From the NCBI GenBank assembly GCA_018902385.1, contig JABSSW010000010.1, positions 1-64,000 of the forward strand: a stretch of 64,000 bases of DNA. Reading direction: 5' to 3'. Below are positions 59,701-64,000 of the stretch, in pieces. The first letter of the stretch is position 1, and each line of letters opens with the position of its first letter. The notes below the pieces were generated by a model. The model ran no database searches, was not told where the DNA came from, and saw only the letters and a program-made list of their open reading frames with translations. This stretch comes from Physcia stellaris. Its lineage: Eukaryota; Ascomycota; Lecanoromycetes; Caliciales; Physciaceae. The translations under genes were made by a program, and so were the position numbers.

Positions 59701-61335
59701 TTTCGTCGATCGATCACGAGTTGCGTTTGTCGTGAACGAAATTATGTTCAATGTTTTTTCGCGTGAAATCGTCTCGTAATGTCAATCATGAAATGACAAA
59801 AAAATCGATTTGTTTGCAATGCATCACGAATTTCAAAATTTTATACGTTTGATCAATCAAGTCGCGTATCATTTTGCGCAAATCGTTCATGTGAAATTCG
59901 ATTTATTTGTATCGAATTTGATTTTTCATTCAATTCACGAAATTTGACGACGTGAAAATGTAATAAATTTTCATGTCGTACGCACGACGATCGAATATTC
60001 ATTGCATCGCGTCGTGATTGTTTCGAATTATGCAATCGTTGATCAATGCAATGTCGTAATTCATCAAATTCGACGTTTTTTTCGTGATGAAATCACGAAT
60101 GTTATAACAATTTTGAAAAATTGTTTGAATGATCATGAAACGAATCATTTTGATGACGTGAAACATGATGAGCGAATATTCATATGAAATACGTTATTTT
60201 TGCGATTTGACGATTAAAACGATCATGACGCATAACATGAACAATTCGTATTTTTCGTAACGAACACGACGTTGAAACAACGCAAAACAACATCGTAAAC
60301 ACGTCAATTTTAATTTAATCAACGAAATTCATAATGTTTTATCACGAACGAATTCGTGATTGTTATTTTGATCGATCGTTTCGTTGAAAAAATTGAACAA
60401 ACGATTGATAATGTTTTGTTCGATTAAAAAATCGCGATTGTCTGTTTGTTACGCGTGTTACATTATAACGTCGAAACAACGTTATTCGATTTCGTCGAAT
60501 TCGTAAATTGACATTTTTGATTTTTTGATTTTTTGATAAATTTGAATGCGAACGAAAAAAACGACGATTTGTTTTCACGAACGTGCGTAATTTTTGAAAA
60601 CGTGATCGATCATGTACGTCAACAACGATTTATATTTGATTTAATGAATTTCGTTGCGAATCGTTTTCACGCACAAATAATATTCGACGTGCATTTTGAT
60701 CGTTTGTTGAAATTGTCGCAACATTTGTTTCACGATTTTTCACACGATGACGATCAGCGATTTTCATCGACGATAAAAATTTTCACGAAATTCATCAATT
60801 TTTGTCGATTCAATTTTTTGAAATAAAAACGTCAATTCGTTTTTTTCAATCAAAATTCGAATTCGATTTCAATTTCACGATTTTTCACACGTTCGACGAA
60901 AACAAAATTCATGACGACGCGAACGACACGAATTCGTTGTTTGATCATTGCGAACGCATTCACGAAAATCGTGTCGTCGTTTGTTTCGTTCAACATTGTC
61001 GTCATCGAATTCATTCGAAAATAATTGTTGTCATGATTCATTTTAAACATTTGTTGACATCGTGACATCGAAATTCACGACGATGAATTTTGTTTTGTCG
61101 TGACGCGTTTTCGATGATTTTTGTGATGTTTGAAACAATGCGTTTTCATAATGATTTGAATTAATGTTGTGTAAAAGCAAACAAAATCGATTACACATAA
61201 ATAAATTTGATCATGTATTTTCAATTCATGAATGAATTCGTTCAAATCATGAATAAATTCGAAAATTTCAATGTTTCGAATTACATTCGTGCGAACGAGT
61301 TGTTTCTGAATCAATTGAATTTGATTTTGAAACAA
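56800..61335 (-). pseudogene. Decayed TLH-like recombinase-helicase gene
   Basis: Reading leftward, the pieces follow the domain order of the gene at 3786-10136. A finger remnant (IIMKTHCFKHHKNHRKR) lies near 61100-61170. A recombinase-region remnant (LRIRRNRITLFRRYN) lies near 60470-60515. The helicase has its motif I eroded to FIEIEKNLLFML (near 58635-58670) from an expected PTGTGKSLLFML, then IVIDECHVVLND (near 58330-58365), TNAFDMKIDMSHLRYVIH-like sequence near 57850-57905 where GMGID is expected, and the Cys-rich tail CAYCYFTNQK...YHC and ECMKCYLSQL (57000-57170). The gene is split by many stops and frame changes, and Gly and Pro of the motifs are replaced by Glu/Asp/Asn and Ser/Phe, as G-to-A and C-to-T change predicts. 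It belongs to a different subfamily from the better-preserved copy (DECH against DEAH). The long + strand ORFs here (56581-56994, 58853-59608) are shadows. Confidence 0.8.
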
Positions 61336-61689
61336 ATTGTGTTTCGAAAAATTCGTGAAATGAATGACGACATGTTTTATTTTTACGACATATTCGCATT
61401 TGATGCAAATGATTACACGTCATTGCGAAAACACGATCAAATGTTCATTTATAGTTTGCAATCGTTGATGAAAAACAAAATGACGTAAATATCAAAAAAT
61501 GTGCAAATTTAAACGACGCGATGTCGCGACGCGATTGACGAAATGTCATTTTGATGATTTTTATCATATTTGTCAACTTTTAATGTTTAAATAAATTAAT
61601 GATGATGAATAAAACGATGTTATGAAATTGAAATGATGCAAAAACGTTGAACATGTCGCGTTTGAATACGCGATAACAATTCGAAAACA

Positions 61690-64000
61690 ACGATTCGATG
61701 TTTGACATTTGTTTTTCAATGTGATGTCAATCATGATCATGTCATTAATGTTTAATGCGTCAACGCAAATAAGACAATTTGAAAAATGCGTTCGAAAACG
61801 TCGAACGAAAACTAAAATTAAAATTCAAAAAATAAAAAATCGACTCGATGAAACGTTGATTTATGAATTTTTTGAAATTTCATTTATGAATTTATCGCGT
61901 CGTTTACGAATTTCATAATTGAACGAAATACGATTCGACGTTTGACATGATTTTCGAATGTGTTGTTCGTCATGATCATGTTATCAATGTTTATTGCGTC
62001 AACGCAAATAAAACAATTGAAATAATGCGTTCGATAACGTCAAACGAAAATTACAATTAAAATTCAGAAAATAAAAATTCGACTCGATGAATCGTTGATT
62101 TATGAATTTGAAAATTCATTTATGAATTTCATGATTGAACGATGATTTTCAATTTTAAACATGTGACGTCAACGCGACTAGAAATTTCTAAATAATGCGT
62201 TCGATAACGTCAGACGAAAATTACAATCAAAATTCAGAAAATAGAAATTCAACTCGATGAATCGTTGATTTATGAATCTGAAAATTCATTTATGAATTTC
62301 ATGATTGAACGATGATTTTCAATTTTAAGCATGTGACGTCAACGCGAATAGAAATTTCGAAATAATGCGTTCGATAGCGTCAAACGAAAACTACAATCAA
62401 AATTCAAAAATAGAAATTCGACTCGATGAATCGTTGATTTATGAGTCTGAAAATTCATTTATGAGTCTCATGATTGAACGATGATTTTCAATTTTAAGCA
62501 TGTGACGTCAACGCGACTAAAAATTTCTGAATAATGCGTTCGATAACGTCAAACGAAAACTACAATTAGAATTCAAAAAGTAGAAATTCAACTCGATGAA
62601 TCGTTGATTTATGAATCTGAAAATTCATTTATGAATTTCATGATTGAACGATGATTTTCAACTTTAAACATGTGACGTCAACGCGAATAAAAATTTCGAA
62701 ATAATGCGTTCGATAGCGTCAGACGAAAATTACAATTAAAATTCAAAAAATAAAAATTCGATTTGATGAATCGTTGATTTATGAATTTATCACGTCGTTT
62801 ATATAATCGAGCGATGATTTTCAATTTTAAACATGTGACGTCAACGCGAATAGAAATTTCTGAATAGTGCGTTCGATAACGTCAGACGAAAACTACAATG
62901 AAAATTCAAAAAATAGAAAATCGACTCGATGAATCGTTGATTTATGAATTTGAAATTTCATTTATGAATTTCATGTTTGAACGATGATTTTCAATTCATT
63001 GCATGTGAAATCAACACAGATAGAAATTTCTGAAAAGTGCGTTCGAAAACGTCAAACGAAAGCTACAATTAGAACTCAAAAAATAGAAAATCGACTCGAT
63101 GAATCGTTGATTTATGAATCTTTTGAAATTTCATTTATGAATCTATCGCGTCGTTTACGAGTTTCATGATTGAGCGAAATACGACTCGACGTTTGACATG
63201 ATTTTCGAATGTGTCGTTCGTCATGATCATGTCATTAATGCTTAATGCGTCAACACAGATAAAACAATCTGAATCGTGCGTTGAATAACGTCAAACGAAA
63301 ACTACAATGAAAATCAAAAAATAAGAAATCGATTCGATGAATCGTTGATTTATGAATTTGAAATTTCATTTATGAATTTCATGTTTGAACGATGATTTTC
63401 AACTCATTGCATGTGAAATCAACACAGATAAAAATTTTTGAAAAATGCGTTCGAAAGCGTCAAACGAAAACTACAATTAAAATTCAAAAAATAAAAATCG
63501 ACTCGATGAATCGTTGATTTATGAATTTTTTGAAATTTCATTTATGAATTTATCGCGTCGTTTACGAGTTTCATGATTGAACGAAATACGACTCGACGTT
63601 TGACATGATTTTCGAATGTGTTGTTCGTCATGATCATGTCATCAATGTTTAATGCGTCAACACAAATAAAACAATCTGAATCGTGCGTTGAATAACGTCA
63701 AACGAAAACTACAATGAAAATTCAAAAAATAAAAAATCGACTCGATGAATCGTTGATTTATGAATTTGAAATTTCATTTATGAATTTCATGTCTGAACGA
63801 TGATTTTCAATTCATTGATTGTTGCGTCAACGCAAATAGAACAATTTGAAAAATGCGTTCGAAAACGTCAAACGAAAACTACAATTAAAATTCAGAAAAT
63901 AGAAAATCGACTCGATGAATCGTTGATTTATGAGCTTTTTGAAATTTCATTTATGAATTTATCGCGTCGTTTACGAATTTCATGATTGAACGAAATACGA
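61690..64000 (+). repeat. Array C: 170- and 239-bp tandem units, runs off the window
   Basis: Twelve units are marked by GCGTTCGAWARCGTC-like words at 61788, 62027, 62197, 62367, 62536, 62706, 62869, 63039, 63278, 63447, 63684 and 63854. Spacings are 239, 170, 170, 169, 170, 163, 170, 239, 169, 237 and 170. The long units carry an extra ~69 bp containing GACGTTTGACATGATTTTCG. Units contain AATCGACTCGATGAATCGTT. Three units keep a 60-69 codon ORF with EKCVRKRQTK and ISFMNLSRRLRIS; most do not. Confidence 0.9.

Noticed and set aside
1-64000. Telomere repeats marking a chromosome end
   Set aside because: No TTAGGG-type tandem run is present; GGGTTAGCGG in the ~180-bp units is a single word per unit.

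Overview
The window looks like a repeat-dominated, very AT-rich (roughly three quarters A+T by eye) piece of a fungal genome, probably subtelomeric or in another heterochromatic compartment. Three things point to a fungus. A small gene at 1363-1725 has a 51-nt GTAAGT...CTAAT...TAG intron. There is a gene of the fungal TLH type (telomere-linked helicase: zinc fingers, tyrosine-recombinase-like domain, RecQ-like helicase, Cys-rich tail) plus a second, badly decayed relative. And the DNA carries a strong repeat-linked C-to-T mutation signature that resembles RIP but has an unusual sequence context. I cannot name the species, and I see no telomere repeats.

Layout. 1-960: array A, tandem units of 171-183 bp. 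1363-1725 (-): small spliced gene. 1850-3215: long array of ~22-bp units. 3290-3742: simple repeats in front of a gene. 3786-10136 (+): TLH-like gene, read as four collinear ORF segments. 10270-12420: array B, the same family and orientation as array A, decaying progressively and interrupted at ~11423 by a small hairpin-bearing insertion. 12573-18526 and 50094-56031: two ~5.95-kb arms of a large inverted repeat enclosing ~31.6 kb. The interior (18.5-50.1 kb) has no gene I recognise. It holds many different tandem arrays, most built around the palindrome GTTTGCAAAC, a zinc-finger relic near 40.9 kb, an extremely AT-rich block (42.7-45.2 kb) with its own inverted repeat, and one isolated GC-rich pocket at 45.3 kb. 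56800-61335 (-): a heavily mutated TLH-like pseudogene. 61690-64000: another tandem array (170- and 239-bp units) running off the window.

The arrangement is mirror-like: TLH gene pointing inward, inverted arm, palindrome-array interior, inverted arm, TLH relic pointing inward. In most of the middle, C is almost never followed by C or T, and G is almost never preceded by A or G, while CpA and CpG are common. Comparing the two arms, and comparing units within tandem arrays, shows the direction of change directly: ApG to ApA and CpT to TpT, and GpG to GpA and CpC to TpC. This CpY context differs from classical CpA-directed RIP. By suppressing TAG codons it also creates many long meaningless ORFs, so most interior ORFs are not reported as genes.
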